Part shown: one piece after another, positions 1 to 10,644 of the stretch
How positions within the stretch are numbered: position 1 is the stretch's first letter
Layout: the number at the start of each line of letters is the position of its first letter
Assembly (NCBI GenBank): GCA_004764695.1
Contig: SMSO01000031.1
Span: 2,217,048 to 2,281,047 of the forward strand
Source: Schizochytrium sp. TIO01
Taxonomy: Eukaryota; Sar; Bigyra; Thraustochytrida; Thraustochytriidae
Length of the DNA: 64,000 nt
Reading direction: 5' to 3'
The notes under the pieces: generated by a model
What the model was told of the DNA's origin: nothing
Database searches by the model: none
What the model saw: the letters and a program-made list of their open reading frames with translations, nothing else
Position numbers and translations under genes: made by a program

Positions 1-1444
1 GAGCTGATCAGTGCGACATCCCACATATGCCATTACTCGCGCGGAATTGACATCACAGACGCCATTATCCTCATGCTGACAATTGTAATTGACCAAGAGG
101 GCCTCAATGGGTCAAAGGAACCTACTATTTACGCTTGCGCACTCATATCTGACCTAGCACGACGTAACTTATGCTACAGTCGAGCAATCGCAAGTTCACC
201 GATACTTGATCACCTGCTTGAAGATCTCTTTCCCGAACAGCTCGGCATGCTATCTCCAAGCATTGGATCGCCACTTGGAGGTGCAAGTCGTGGGCATAGC
301 GGAGGGGCATGTTATCCTCCTCAAGAGGTATCCATTGATCTTGCCATGGCTGCCTCGATCTGCGAGATCCTGCGCTATTTCCCTAATTTTGCTCTACAGC
401 GAACGCAAATCGCTCCGGCATTGGCCTTTCTAGCCAGCCGGTCAGAACGAATCCTTCTGCAGGATCCGTCTGCCCCTGAATTGCAAATGGAGCATGAGGA
501 TGATTACCCAATGGTATTCGCATCTGCTCGTCGCCTCATTCTCTCTGCACAGACTCTTACATTTGAACTCCTGCGATGTGACGCGCTAGAAGATCAAACC
601 AAAATCCTTGTACCTCGCACTTTTGTTTTAGTGCTGGACATTGGACATCGGTGGCTTGAAGGTCCACCCGAAGCTGTCCGTGAGGCATCTTTCCGAATTG
701 CAGACTGCGCTATATACTTGAAACAAATTGGAGCAATCGGAATTGCATCATGCGACAGCCTCGTGGACTTTCTGTTTGATATCACTCCTCACCTTGCTGA
801 TGTATTCATGAAAGAAGCCATAGATTTTGGGATTGAACTTGTTCAAGAGAGAGAGGAGATTCAGCTTCGCTGGATGCGAATGGGCGAAAGCATCATTCGG
901 CGACCCCCACCTGACTGCACACAGTATCCTGTGATTGCCCTCCAAATCATGCAGCACATGATTAATCTTGCACAACAGGTTGATCCCGATTTTGTCATCG
1001 TCTGCCAATGTACATTGTATCTTTTTAAACACGCGCAAGACCTTGGGATGGACATGTCATCCTTAAGTTTGCTTCTGGAAAGCTTTCAGCACTTGCTGAA
1101 TGACTTTTTCCATACGTTGGCTCCAGACAGCCAGCACCGACTTTACTCTGCACTTTCTGGTGCTTTACTTCCAGTTACCAACCTTGTTAACGTATCTGCT
1201 GAGAAGGCAGCGCAGCAGCTGACCATTAACATATACAATACCCTAGCGTTGTGTGTTCCTCGAGAAGATAATGAGCCCGAGGAGCTTCCACTATATGAAC
1301 CACATTACCAATATCCTCAGACACACCATCTGCCACCTCAACAGCACCAACAGTATTATCATCATCAGCAGCACCAACACCAACACCAACAGCTACAAGA
1401 ATACCACTACCATAACTACGAGCAGCACCAGCAACAGCATTATC

Positions 1445-1481
<37 letters not shown>

Positions 1482-1554
1482 TTTTTACGATCCCCAGCAA
1501 TTCCAACAACAGTATCAGTACCACTATGAACAGCGTCGTAACGCTTATGAATAA
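1..1554 (+). CDS. 5'-truncated helical (possibly HEAT/ARM-like) protein with Gln/His-rich tail
   Basis: The reading frame is open from the first base of the window, so the Met at 73 is probably internal and the gene starts to the left. About 517 residues are visible. The first ~420 are Leu/Ile/Ala-rich amphipathic helices with no transmembrane segment or signal peptide, resembling the C-terminal solenoid of a karyopherin or other HEAT-repeat protein; I cannot name the family. The last ~85 residues are low complexity (His, Gln, Tyr), including a run of twelve Gln encoded by a (CAA)n microsatellite at about 1447-1481. It converges on the ALG7/DPAGT1 gene with ~390 bp between stop codons. Coding status is well supported by length and composition; function is unknown. 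The importin/exportin idea rests only on general helical character. Confidence 0.75.
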
Positions 1555-1944
1555 ACATATAATGATCATCATGAAACAATTTTGCTATACTTGAGTTTTT
1601 GCTGTTGAATTTCTTATCAAATTTAATGATAATCCTAGTGTGTACAGGCTACTCCTTTTTTACAGGATTTGAGTAAACCTGAAACATGGTTGCAAACATC
1701 AGCATTGCAGTAAGTACGGTAGTCTACACAATGACCATAAAATAAAAGTAAGATAGTTTCCAAAGTATCGTTGCTAGATTATGTTTACAATCAACTGAGC
1801 GGAGTTAGCACTCGCAATCTTTTATTTTTAGTTTTCCGTCAAGAAAAGAGATTCTGTGAAGTACCGGCTTGCCTAAGATGTAACAAGCAAGGCGTCTCTT
1901 TTAATTTAGTTTCATTTAGATAATGAGTAAAGTCATGTAGAGAC
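1555..1944. other. Convergent 3' intergenic region
   Basis: AT-rich spacer between two convergent genes. AATAAA-like strings occur (e.g. near 1740), as expected for 3' ends. No other gene or structured element seen. Confidence 0.5.
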
Positions 1945-3363
1945 TTAGGCTCGGGTCGGGATGTGGAAAATCTGGTGAGACACAATGTGTCTAAGGAAAA
2001 TACCGAGCGCTGCGGAGACAACCTGCAGCACAATCAATATAAAGCACAGAGTTCGCTCGTGCATACTTCCAAACATTCGCAAGGCGAGGCACAGTAGTGT
2101 CATATTATCACGGTCATCACCCGGCCCTACCTTCGACGGCTCTAAATACCCTGTCCTCAAATTGATGCGAGGCAACCGGTGCCTTGGGATAGGCACCATG
2201 TGAAAAAGCTGAGGTACAGAGTAGATAAAGTTGACAACTTGTGGGATCACAAGAAAAAGGAGAGACTTGCTAAAATGGCCCAGAATTGCAGCGGTAGCAA
2301 TCGTCATTCCTGCGTAGTAAGGGTAGACATCGCCCACAAAGCATTGAGCTGGATACCAGTTGTGCACCAATAGACCGGCTGAAGATGCAATAAATGGAAG
2401 CATAAGCATAAGTGAGAACAAATGGTGATTTCCATCACCGCTGAGAATGTTTTCAGCAGTTGCACCACGCCATTCAAGGTCAAGTAGATTGACAACCGCG
2501 ATACTAAGAGCCACAACCATGGATTGGCCAACTTCAATACCGTTGATACCGGCGTAAATGTTAACAGCATTCGTGCAAAAAATTACCAAGGCTAGCATGT
2601 ACCCGTAGTATAGTACACCAAGATCTAGAAGTGCGCCCTGGTTCTGGATCTCAACCGTTGGGAGCTGGTTCAACATTTTGCCCAAAGAAGTCAAGTCACC
2701 AGCTTGATCATGAACCAAGACACCGATCATTGACTTAGGTACAAGAATCGTTGTTGCGCCTTTGTAGGTAAGGAGAAGAGGAAGAGACATGAGCAGCCCA
2801 ATTAGCAGCTTATGTTTCCACTTGAGATCGATAACGTCATCAACAAGACCAAGAAGAGTTGCAAAACAAATAGATAGAAGCGCTGCATTGTACTCAAGCA
2901 TTTGATTATTCCTTGAGGCAAAAAGCGCTTGCAGAATGCCAATAGAAATCATGAATGCCATCGCTGAGACAATGCCCATGCTCTCAGGGATGCGCTCTCC
3001 ATCGTGCGGGCCACCGAGACCGCGTTTGCCAATATCCACGCCAAAGAGCTTGGGTTTAATCTTTTCTCCGACAAGAGGGACCATGTAGGACGTGACGAAG
3101 AATGCCAAGACAGAAATCAGTGAACACACAGCAAGTTGCACTCCTACATAGTGGTTTGTCTTTGACACACGAACCATGAGGAAAATAAGCGGCATCATTA
3201 GACACAAACAAAAGAGTTTGACAGGCGGTTGAAACGCCGCGTTGGAGGCTTTAGTCTGCAAATCGCCTGTTGGTTTTCCATTGTTTTCATCTCGCAACTC
3301 CTCTTCTGCTCTCCTGATAGGCTCTGCAGCATTTTTCTGCGGAGTGTTTTTGGTCCGCGCCAT
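1945..3363 (-). CDS. ALG7: UDP-GlcNAc:dolichyl-phosphate GlcNAc-1-phosphate transferase (ALG7/DPAGT1)
   Basis: Catalyses the first step of N-glycan precursor assembly at the ER membrane: GlcNAc-1-P is moved from UDP-GlcNAc to dolichyl phosphate. The 472-residue product is a polytopic membrane protein of the MraY/WecA/GPT family. Family landmarks are in order: LVDDVIDLKWKHK (~173-185, the Asp-rich cytosolic loop), FCTNAVNIYAGINGIEVGQS (~262-281), FVGDVYPYYAGM (~342-353), ILGHFSK (~360-366) and PRHRLPRIN (~392-400, the basic motif typical of the eukaryotic enzyme). About ten hydrophobic segments span residues 45 to 465. The first ~45 residues are a charged extension compared with the human enzyme (about 408 residues). 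The ATG at 3363 is the first in frame and precedes this extension. The product appears complete, with no missing key residue seen. Confidence 0.95.
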   Translation of the reverse strand: MARTKNTPQKNAAEPIRRAEEELRDENNGKPTGDLQTKASNAAFQPPVKLFCLCLMMPLIFLMVRVSKTNHYVGVQLAVCSLISVLAFFVTSYMVPLVGEKIKPKLFGVDIGKRGLGGPHDGERIPESMGIVSAMAFMISIGILQALFASRNNQMLEYNAALLSICFATLLGLVDDVIDLKWKHKLLIGLLMSLPLLLTYKGATTILVPKSMIGVLVHDQAGDLTSLGKMLNQLPTVEIQNQGALLDLGVLYYGYMLALVIFCTNAVNIYAGINGIEVGQSMVVALSIAVVNLLDLEWRGATAENILSGDGNHHLFSLMLMLPFIASSAGLLVHNWYPAQCFVGDVYPYYAGMTIATAAILGHFSKSLLFLVIPQVVNFIYSVPQLFHMVPIPRHRLPRINLRTGYLEPSKVGPGDDRDNMTLLCLALRMFGSMHERTLCFILIVLQVVSAALGIFLRHIVSHQIFHIPTRA

Positions 3364-4516
3364 GGCTTCGGAGTCTTCTCAGCGTGGCCGCGTTACAAGT
3401 AGCGGAGCAATCAAAGAAGCAGGGTAGAGTCCTAGGTCTCGCAGAATATTCGATCGTGCGTGGCGCAAGGTCTCGCAAAGCCTCAAGCAAGCCTTCTGGC
3501 ACCACTCACTCAGCTCCAGTGTCCTCTCTGGAGCTCCGTTGCGAGCAAATTCAAGGTCTGCCACGCTGTCTCAGACTGATAGACTGAATAATTGACTGAC
3601 TGACTTCCTTCCCTTCAAAGATATGTAATTTATATTTCATCAAATATCGTATAGTACCACCTATTAAATGAAAGAAAGGAAATATCGATTGATTGATCTC
3701 AATCCCTAAGACAATGAGCTTAGGGCCAATTTAGAAGCCCTATTATTATCAATACTTGGTCAAACCGGTTCATCATTTCCGACCCAATACCTCGTGAGCT
3801 CTAATGTAAGCAACCTCCCAATCGAACCTCTGAGTTTGTAATTGTACAGGCGATGGGAATTCAGGCGCTGAAGGAGGGAATGAATGGATTGGCCGGGGGG
3901 AGCGATGCATCGCGTAAACTGGCTCGGGCAACATTATAGCAGGAGGTGATTTTTCAACGAACAGCAGATAATCAATTCGGGCTGAGCTGGCACTCCCCAC
4001 TAGTAGTCAGAGAAGACTTCAGTCAATACTGATAGTACGACTTAGTTAATCAAAGAATCCACAATTCAGAAATAAGACAATGGTAAGTAGGAAGGAGGAA
4101 GCTATGTAGGGATGGTGAAAATAGTGCAAGGGGAATTGCTTTGTGCTTTTGAAAACAACGTAAGCGAATTCTTAAAAAATGGAAGCGTAAATTGCTGTTC
4201 ATCACCCAAGAAAAGCAAGCTTTAAAGTATATTCAAGATGTATTTCTGTTTTAATTTAGTTCTTGCATTCTACTAAAGAAAGAGTGCAAATGACTTTTTT
4301 AAAAAAGCAGTAAACATGAGCTCCGAACAGTGAGAATCGTAAAAGAGTTGATAGTTCTGTAACAGGCGCAGCTAAATAAGCTACAATGTTTGCAAAACGA
4401 GCTTCAATAAGACTGTGTGCTATGGCAACAAGATCGTCATCTTTAGTCAAACAGACAACATAGGGGGGGCATGACAAAGTGAGATAGTACAGGCTCGTTG
4501 GTAATCCACATCTCGC
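3364..4516. other. Intergenic, no gene seen
   Basis: About 1.15 kb between the ALG7 start and the stop of the RBM22-like gene. It should contain the ALG7 promoter and the 3' end of the splicing-factor gene. Short ORFs in several frames have no recognisable domain. I see no RNA gene or repeat of note. Confidence 0.4.
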
Positions 4517-6439
4517 TTAAAAGATGGCGATACTGCCCTCAAGAGCATAGCCCTGAAGACTAGGATAGATCTGCTCAAACTTGGGAGCGGATTGTGGGTT
4601 TTGCTGTGAAGGCGAGGCAGCATTTGTCTGCACGGTAGGAAGCTGACGTGGCTGAAAATTGGGTGAGATATCTTTCTTGAACAACTCAAGAAGAGCAGGC
4701 GGCATGTCTGGAAGTTTATCACCAACCTTCATTCCAGCAGGAAGAATAATTCCAGGTGCGATTTGTGGCAAAGGCAAAGGTGCTTGAACAAGTCCTTGAG
4801 TGCCCTGGAGTGGAACACGAGGGTGCCTCTTCTCATCGTCGTCATCGTCGTCGTCATCGTCGTCATCTTCTTCATCGTGGTCTTCGCTATCGTCTTCTTC
4901 CTCTGCAGTGCCCTCCTTGATAGTATCGTCTTCAGGATTGGTAATTTCTGCTGCGTTCGTGACCTTGGAGACCCCCTCCATGGGTTCTGCAGTTGCCGAT
5001 TTGAATTTACTGGCAGCTGCGGCAACCGCCTCTGCAGCTGTTGCCGGTGTTGTTGGTTTCGCAATTGCTACTACGGGCGCAACCGCTGCAGAGGAAGAGG
5101 AAGACGAAGGCAGACCTGGAACATTAAGCTCTGCTCCATTGTCGCTGTTGGCAGTAGAAAAAACCTCGGAGTCCTTGCGTCGCTTCTTTACATCAGGGGA
5201 TCCCACATCTGCCTTGGAGTCCTTGTCACCGCCCCTTGCAGAATCAGTTTCACGGTTGTTGGACTTTCGCTTGACAGCCCATCCCACGCGAATTGCCTTG
5301 GTAGAGTTTGAGAGGAACAAACGACCTTGAAGGTGCTGCACAGCAGTTTCTGCATCATTGCGATTCGTAAATTCTACGAGAGCGCTTGTTTTGCCTGGTG
5401 CATGTTTAAGTTGGCGTACCTTTCCTAAGGATTCCAACGCCTTTCGCAATGACTGCGTTGTAGCATCCTTGGGAATTCCTGCAAGGAACAACGTTGTGAT
5501 AGACGCATCCGAAGGCGGTCTGAGAGCTCTTTCATGGCGTCTATCGAAGTCTGCTTGCGCAACTGCAAGTAACGCAGCCTGCACTTGAGGGTCCGTGGGC
5601 ACGATCTTGATCGGACCTTTCTCGCGTAGCTTCTTCTCCAGATCCCAAACTCTTGGAGCAATCGGGCTCGCGTGTAGCTCTGGAAAAATGAAAGCTCCAC
5701 AGCATGGTCTGCTGCGGCATGCAAGTCTCCCAGACCTTCCACAACGGCCTCGAGCCCAGCTCGTGCAGATTGGTGGCAGGTCGATCGGAACACCTGCCTC
5801 GCTAGTGGTCTGATTTGCCATGGGTCTCAACTTAAAGCCAGGAGCCGTCTGCGACCACCCCCCACGTCTGCTCTGATCCGCCAGCTGCTGGTTGTAGTAG
5901 AATGCTTGGTTCACCTCGCTGACAGGGACACCTCCAGTTCCACGGTGCTGTTGCTCCAGAAGCCTTTGGTGCTGTGCTTGCATTTGGCCTAGCTGCTGTT
6001 GATTTCCGCCCAGATTTTTTATTTGATTTTGCGCAACTTGAAGATGGGCGCCGGCACTTGACGATGAGCTGGACATAGCAGCCTCCATAGACTCGCGGAG
6101 TGCAAGGGGAATATTGAGTTCAAGATCGTGCATACAGCACTGGCAGACATTCTTCTCAGCAGCGATTTCGTAGCAAATTTGTGTTTCTTTAAACTCACGG
6201 GTATCTGCTCGACGCCACCTAAATACTGTGAAGGGCCGACCAGTGAGCTTGCATGCGGCAGGAGCTTTGAGCTTCATCATGCGTACAAGGCGGTCTTCGC
6301 CAAGGCACGTCTCGCAAACGAGCGGAAAATCCTCTCCCAGGCGGAGGCCATCCGGAGCCTGAGCTGCTCGCAGCCTGCCCATGACGGCACCAGTGGTCTG
6401 CTCGTTGGCACCCGCCAGCTTCGGACCAAAACGAGACAT
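4517..6439 (-). CDS. RBM22/Slt11-like pre-mRNA splicing factor
   Basis: RBM22 (yeast Cwc2/Ecm2) contacts U6 snRNA in the catalytic spliceosome. From the chosen start (MSRFGPKL), the N-terminal Cys-rich domain contains VCETCLG (~41-47), then GRPFTVFRWRR (~67-77) and NVCQCCMHDLELNIPLALRE (~97-116), closely matching RBM22. A Cys-rich stretch at ~224-247 stands where RBM22 has a CCCH finger, followed by one RRM (~313-390) with an FLAGIPKDAT RNP2-like strand. The tail has acidic runs (about 15 Asp/Glu) and Ala/Ser/Pro-rich sequence. An in-frame ATG at 6592 would add 51 Arg/Lys/Ser-rich residues; I prefer 6439 because homology begins soon after it. The odd CCCH region is listed under findings. Family call is strong; whether it is RBM22 or Ecm2/Slt11 by orthology is not settled. 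Confidence 0.88.
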   Translation of the reverse strand: MSRFGPKLAGANEQTTGAVMGRLRAAQAPDGLRLGEDFPLVCETCLGEDRLVRMMKLKAPAACKLTGRPFTVFRWRRADTREFKETQICYEIAAEKNVCQCCMHDLELNIPLALRESMEAAMSSSSSSAGAHLQVAQNQIKNLGGNQQQLGQMQAQHQRLLEQQHRGTGGVPVSEVNQAFYYNQQLADQSRRGGWSQTAPGFKLRPMANQTTSEAGVPIDLPPICTSWARGRCGRSGRLACRSRPCCGAFIFPELHASPIAPRVWDLEKKLREKGPIKIVPTDPQVQAALLAVAQADFDRRHERALRPPSDASITTLFLAGIPKDATTQSLRKALESLGKVRQLKHAPGKTSALVEFTNRNDAETAVQHLQGRLFLSNSTKAIRVGWAVKRKSNNRETDSARGGDKDSKADVGSPDVKKRRKDSEVFSTANSDNGAELNVPGLPSSSSSSAAVAPVVAIAKPTTPATAAEAVAAAASKFKSATAEPMEGVSKVTNAAEITNPEDDTIKEGTAEEEDDSEDHDEEDDDDDDDDDDDEKRHPRVPLQGTQGLVQAPLPLPQIAPGIILPAGMKVGDKLPDMPPALLELFKKDISPNFQPRQLPTVQTNAASPSQQNPQSAPKFEQIYPSLQGYALEGSIAIF

Positions 6440-6592
6440 GTTATGAACCCTGTGCAAAGCTCTCGATCCCCACCTAAGACCGCGCCGCAGAGGTCTCTCT
6501 CCTCGCGCGCTTTCGCTCTTTGTTGGCGTTCTCCGTGTCCTTTTCGACGTCAATGATTCACTCTCTTTCTCTCTCGTCTTATATTTTACCAT

Positions 6593-8599
6593 AGGTCATC
6601 ATCATCATCATAAAACATTTTATTTTACTTTACTTTATCTTCATTTCAAATAAAGTAAAATAAAATACAATACGGTATTAAAATACACTTACGCTCACTC
6701 TGCCGGCGTGTATGTATTCTATTCCTTATTCATTCGGAATAACCCCTCTCTAGTACAGAGAAAAGCTGATTAGCTCTACAGTAGCGCAACGAAATGGCCC
6801 ATAGTAAGGGTCGAATTGTCTATAGTACGCCCCGCCGGCAAGTGGAGTATAGCGAGCGTGCACTATGGCAGATTGAGAATAGTTCGCAAGTGAAGTAAAG
6901 GAAGTGGACACTTGAGGAAGGAACAAACTCCGTGGTTTTCCAAGACGCCTTCAGAGCTATTGCCAAGGTGGTAGTAGCTCAAGGCTTAAGGGCCAACTGA
7001 GCTAAGTTCATAGCGGCTACGAATTCCAAGACCGATTCGCACGTCTAAGATCTCTGAAAGAAGGCGAAATGTGTGGGCATCAATCAATCATTATTGGAGA
7101 TGAAGAAGAGGAGTCAAAGGAGCAGGAAAAGCGGTCCTTGAAGGACGTGGAGATCGACTGCTGTAAATAAATCTGTTGAGGCTTCTGCTTCTGTGGGATG
7201 GAGATGAGAGATGCAAAGTTCTCGATTACAACAGCTTTAGTCCTGAAGTAAATAACGTTGTGGAGCAAACTCAAGACTCTTGAAGCAGACGATGAAGAAC
7301 CTTTGCACGTCTTGAACTGCACCAACCAAGATAGAGGAGGCCTGATCCGAAAGAGCTCCAGGAGAATCATAAGGTGAAAATGAGGGGCACGAGAGTCGTA
7401 AAGAACTCGAAGGCAATGCTTAGTGCGAAGGCCAGATTGAATTTATGTAAAATTCCGGTACTTTCGTTCTTGTTCGTGTGTGTAGTCCATAATGGAGTCA
7501 GATTAAAGACTTGCGCTAACCCTTCGACCAATCCGAATGTCATCACTTGCTTGTCGCTCGACGAAACTTGGCTCTTCTTGAAGTCCACGGCATGGCAATT
7601 GGAATTCCCTCCCAGAAGCAGAGCTAGCTAGCTCGATCGTCAGATCAATCTCCAGGTCTTAATCGATTAATTCCATCATCCCATCATCCCATCATCGGCA
7701 GTCATCTACAGCAACGCAGGCACCTCATCTCAAATTCATGATCCCCAATCGTGCTCTCGCACGATCCAGGCCCAGACCTTTTGTCTAGGGAGACATCGAT
7801 TCACAATCACGATCGTCGTCAGAGCAACTTGTGCATGTCAAAGACTGATCTTCGTCGAAGGATCAGCAATCAGAGATTGGATTTTATTTTTGATTTCGTC
7901 AGTTTGGGCCGAGATCTAAAAGTGTTCTTTTGCTGCCGTTGGGCTAGCAGTGGTTAGCCACTCCTATACCAGCAACATGCGTTCTCTATGGCAATTGGAA
8001 CGCCGAACCGGGCCGGGAAAACCCAAAGCAAACAGCTCGAAAGAAAGCAATCATCGAACGCGGAATCCTCTCTGTGGGCCCTTGCGTGGCGCCGGGGCTG
8101 CGCGCCATCGTGGGATAAGGGGGTCGGGAGGGGCATTGTGCTCAATCACACATCGCTGCGAGACTTGGCCCTGCGCTTGACGAGCTGATCTTAAGCTCGC
8201 TCGCTCACTCGCTCGCTCGCTCGGCTCGTTCGCTTGTTTTGGGAGACTGGTACTAATTATATCAGTGCTAGCGGTCTTTGCTCTCGACACTCAAATTGGT
8301 AACAACCAAAAGACTCTAGTCCAAGGGAGAACAAGCTGGCAGGTGTAACTTTCAAGACCTTTAGCTTAATCTTCTTGTTGTTATTCTGATTGCGCCACTC
8401 ACTTTATTTACATTTTGCCTCCCCTTGTAAAGAGGGCAGATCTCTGGAGCGAACTAGTTTTTGAATTTGACACAGAGACAAATCACCAATACTATTTAAG
8501 TGTAACTGTTTCATTAGCCTTGAGCTGTCCTTTTAAGGAATCCAGATTAGGTTCACTCATCGATCACTTTGCGGTGAAGATTTCCTCACTTTATATACA
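6593..8599. other. Divergent intergenic region, no gene seen
   Basis: Two kilobases between the divergently transcribed splicing-factor gene and the membrane-protein gene, so it holds both promoters. It contains an AT-rich block (6600-6700) and a CGCT tetranucleotide run at 8195-8226. The ORFs present are short, overlap on both strands and show no domain. Confidence 0.4.
8195..8226. repeat. (GCTC)n short tandem repeat
   Basis: About eight imperfect GCTC units with one CACT interruption, ~375 bp before the next start codon. Confidence 0.8.
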
Positions 8600-9949
8600 A
8601 TGCTTGCGAAGATTTGGTGGCGTGTAAGGTCCCGTATGAGGCGACTGCTAAATCAAGGTCTCGGCAGCTCATACACAGTGAAAAGGGTAAACTCAGCTGA
8701 TGATGACAAGGAGGTGAGCATGCGTCTCTTGGCCATCATTGCCTTTTCTTCATTCTCACTGTGTGTCATTGTCCTCTACCTTGGATCACATATGCTTCAC
8801 CTCTCCTTATGGCGATGGACGAGGTATTGCGATTCAGTTAAGATCAACGGAACATGGGTTGGCCCGGTACCTGAATTCCCGGCCACTCGCTACATGTTTA
8901 ATATTGATGAGAAAGATTCATGCTCATACGAATACATCCTTGGGTTTGAGCGGTTGAGCCGGAAAATTCCAAGCGATCTTCGCATCGAAGTCTGGGGCGA
9001 CCGCGCTCAGCTCCAGCTCACCAGCGCACTAATGTGCTGGGTGAGTGGCATTGTACCCTGGGAAAATGATGTTTCGTTACCGATCTTTCCTGTACCGATT
9101 GGTGGCTCTGACTCTACCGGATTCACATGGGACGGAAATGACAAATGTTTTGATGGTGCCCCCGAGCCTGATGTAAGTGAATGTCATAAACTTACTGGAC
9201 AGAAGAAATCTGAATGTTACTTCAATAAACTTCAGTTCGCATGGCAGATCCCTACAGAGGTAATTCGTGAAAACCCTCTGGTCAACAAGGTACACAACGT
9301 TTTTGGCAGATTTTCGAGCGATGAATCAGTTAACTCTGGCAAAGACCCGTCAGAGTGGATTTCTCCAATGATCAAGTATCGCTGGGCAGACACTACCAAA
9401 CAATTGGAGCGCCGCCTTAAAAAATGGATTGATATCAAGACCAAAGCACTGACGCGTGTGCGCGGCAGCAAATCCTCAGCGTCACAGAATCAAGAACTGG
9501 AAAAAGAAATAGATGACATCCTCCCCCTCCCGAATGTACTGATTATCTCAGCTAATTTGTTTGAGGCCCCAGGATCGGAGAACTTCTTGAAGAATTTACA
9601 AAACTTTTTCCAGACATTGGCGCTCAACCATGATTTGCTGCACCGCGTCAAGGTTATCTTCCTTGAGCCAAATATGGCATACAATCCGACTGATTTTTCT
9701 TTACCTCCAGTAAAGTCTGAGCCGCAAAATTCAAAGATGGTCATGCAGAGTGTCATTGCCAATGAACCCAATCTACGACGTCAGCGTGCCACTGAGCTCG
9801 CCGCCAGTTATGGGGTCCCTGTTATTCGCACGGCTCACCTCACCTCTTCATGGGCTTCATTTGGCCTTTCAACCGATGTGAACTACCCGCAACTCAGCCA
9901 ACATCGTGCCCAGCTCGTTCTCAATTTCATCAAACACCTTCGCACCTAA
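8600..9949 (+). CDS. Single-pass type II membrane protein with possible SGNH-like lumenal domain
   Basis: The 449-residue product has an Arg-rich N-terminal tail (residues 1-40), one hydrophobic segment (~42-63), then a ~385-residue domain with several Cys, which is the layout of a Golgi/ER type II membrane enzyme. Two places recall SGNH/GDSL-type or PC-esterase folds: VWGDRAQLQLTSALMCW (~128-144), like the GDS-x-x-R block, and DVNYPQLSQHRAQLVLNF near the C-terminus, like the terminal Asp-x-x-His/Tyr block. The canonical Ser is not present at the first site and the His is Tyr at the second, so this is a weak fold guess and not a catalytic assignment. The start is the first ATG; TATATA just before it is too close to be a TATA box. 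Confidence 0.8.
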   Translation: MLAKIWWRVRSRMRRLLNQGLGSSYTVKRVNSADDDKEVSMRLLAIIAFSSFSLCVIVLYLGSHMLHLSLWRWTRYCDSVKINGTWVGPVPEFPATRYMFNIDEKDSCSYEYILGFERLSRKIPSDLRIEVWGDRAQLQLTSALMCWVSGIVPWENDVSLPIFPVPIGGSDSTGFTWDGNDKCFDGAPEPDVSECHKLTGQKKSECYFNKLQFAWQIPTEVIRENPLVNKVHNVFGRFSSDESVNSGKDPSEWISPMIKYRWADTTKQLERRLKKWIDIKTKALTRVRGSKSSASQNQELEKEIDDILPLPNVLIISANLFEAPGSENFLKNLQNFFQTLALNHDLLHRVKVIFLEPNMAYNPTDFSLPPVKSEPQNSKMVMQSVIANEPNLRRQRATELAASYGVPVIRTAHLTSSWASFGLSTDVNYPQLSQHRAQLVLNFIKHLRT

Positions 9950-10644
9950 TCTTTCTTTCTTTCTTCTGCTATCGTTCGAATATTGTGTCCCTACTCACGG
10001 TTAAGAAAGAGAATAAATATTTCTTCTACACAATCACAAAAATGGCACAGAGTGAAACAAAGGTAATCAACTGACTCCGAAGGGAGCTGTGGTAGTAGAA
10101 ACTGCATATACAACTTAGCTCCTTTTGCACTTTACGCAATATAACTCTAGGAAAACAAAAAGAATGAACAAGAGTATACTTGTTGCACAGATTAAAGCAT
10201 TAAAGTTTCTCTTCAAACATATAATTTAGATTTCTGTACCTGCTCCATCTCCATGTATGTTTTGATTGACTTTCAATAGGGTACTCTTACACATATCACG
10301 TACACCTTGATATGAATTATCCTTCCTCTCTTTTGTATATGTTTATCTTTAATAGTTTTGTATATACCTATACATGTATTTTCAATTTTAAAAAATAAAT
10401 ACAAGCTCATAGCAATAGGCATATATTGAAAACAAGGTATCAACACCAAGGTGTAACGGCTAGGTAGCCCAGTTTTGAGGTTTTTTGGGCGCTTTCAGTA
10501 TCACAGCATTGGCAAGACCTTCTAAAGTTTTGCAAAAAAGGATAACATATCCGGTCTTTTTATTGAGCAACTACTTTTCACAAGGTGATTTCGCTTGAGA
10601 AGGTCTGGACGAGTGGGACGAAATAGTAGAAAGACAAACTCGCC
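9950..10644. other. AT-rich intergenic region
   Basis: About 700 bp between tandem genes. It is strongly AT-rich (TATA/TTTAAAA strings around 10320-10410) and lacks any ORF of note; it presumably carries the 3' end of the upstream gene and the promoter of the next. Confidence 0.4.

Noticed and set aside
4763-5330. Ser/Val-rich frames on the plus strand
   Set aside because: Antisense to the acidic-run and Ala-rich parts of the RBM22-like gene, which has clear homology.
6440-6592. Use of the upstream ATG (6592) as start of the RBM22-like protein
   Set aside because: The 51 extra residues are Arg/Ser/Lys-rich with no family match; homology starts just after the ATG at 6439. Not excluded.
8592-8597. 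TATATA immediately before the type II membrane-protein start
   Set aside because: Three bases from the ATG, too close to act as a TATA box.
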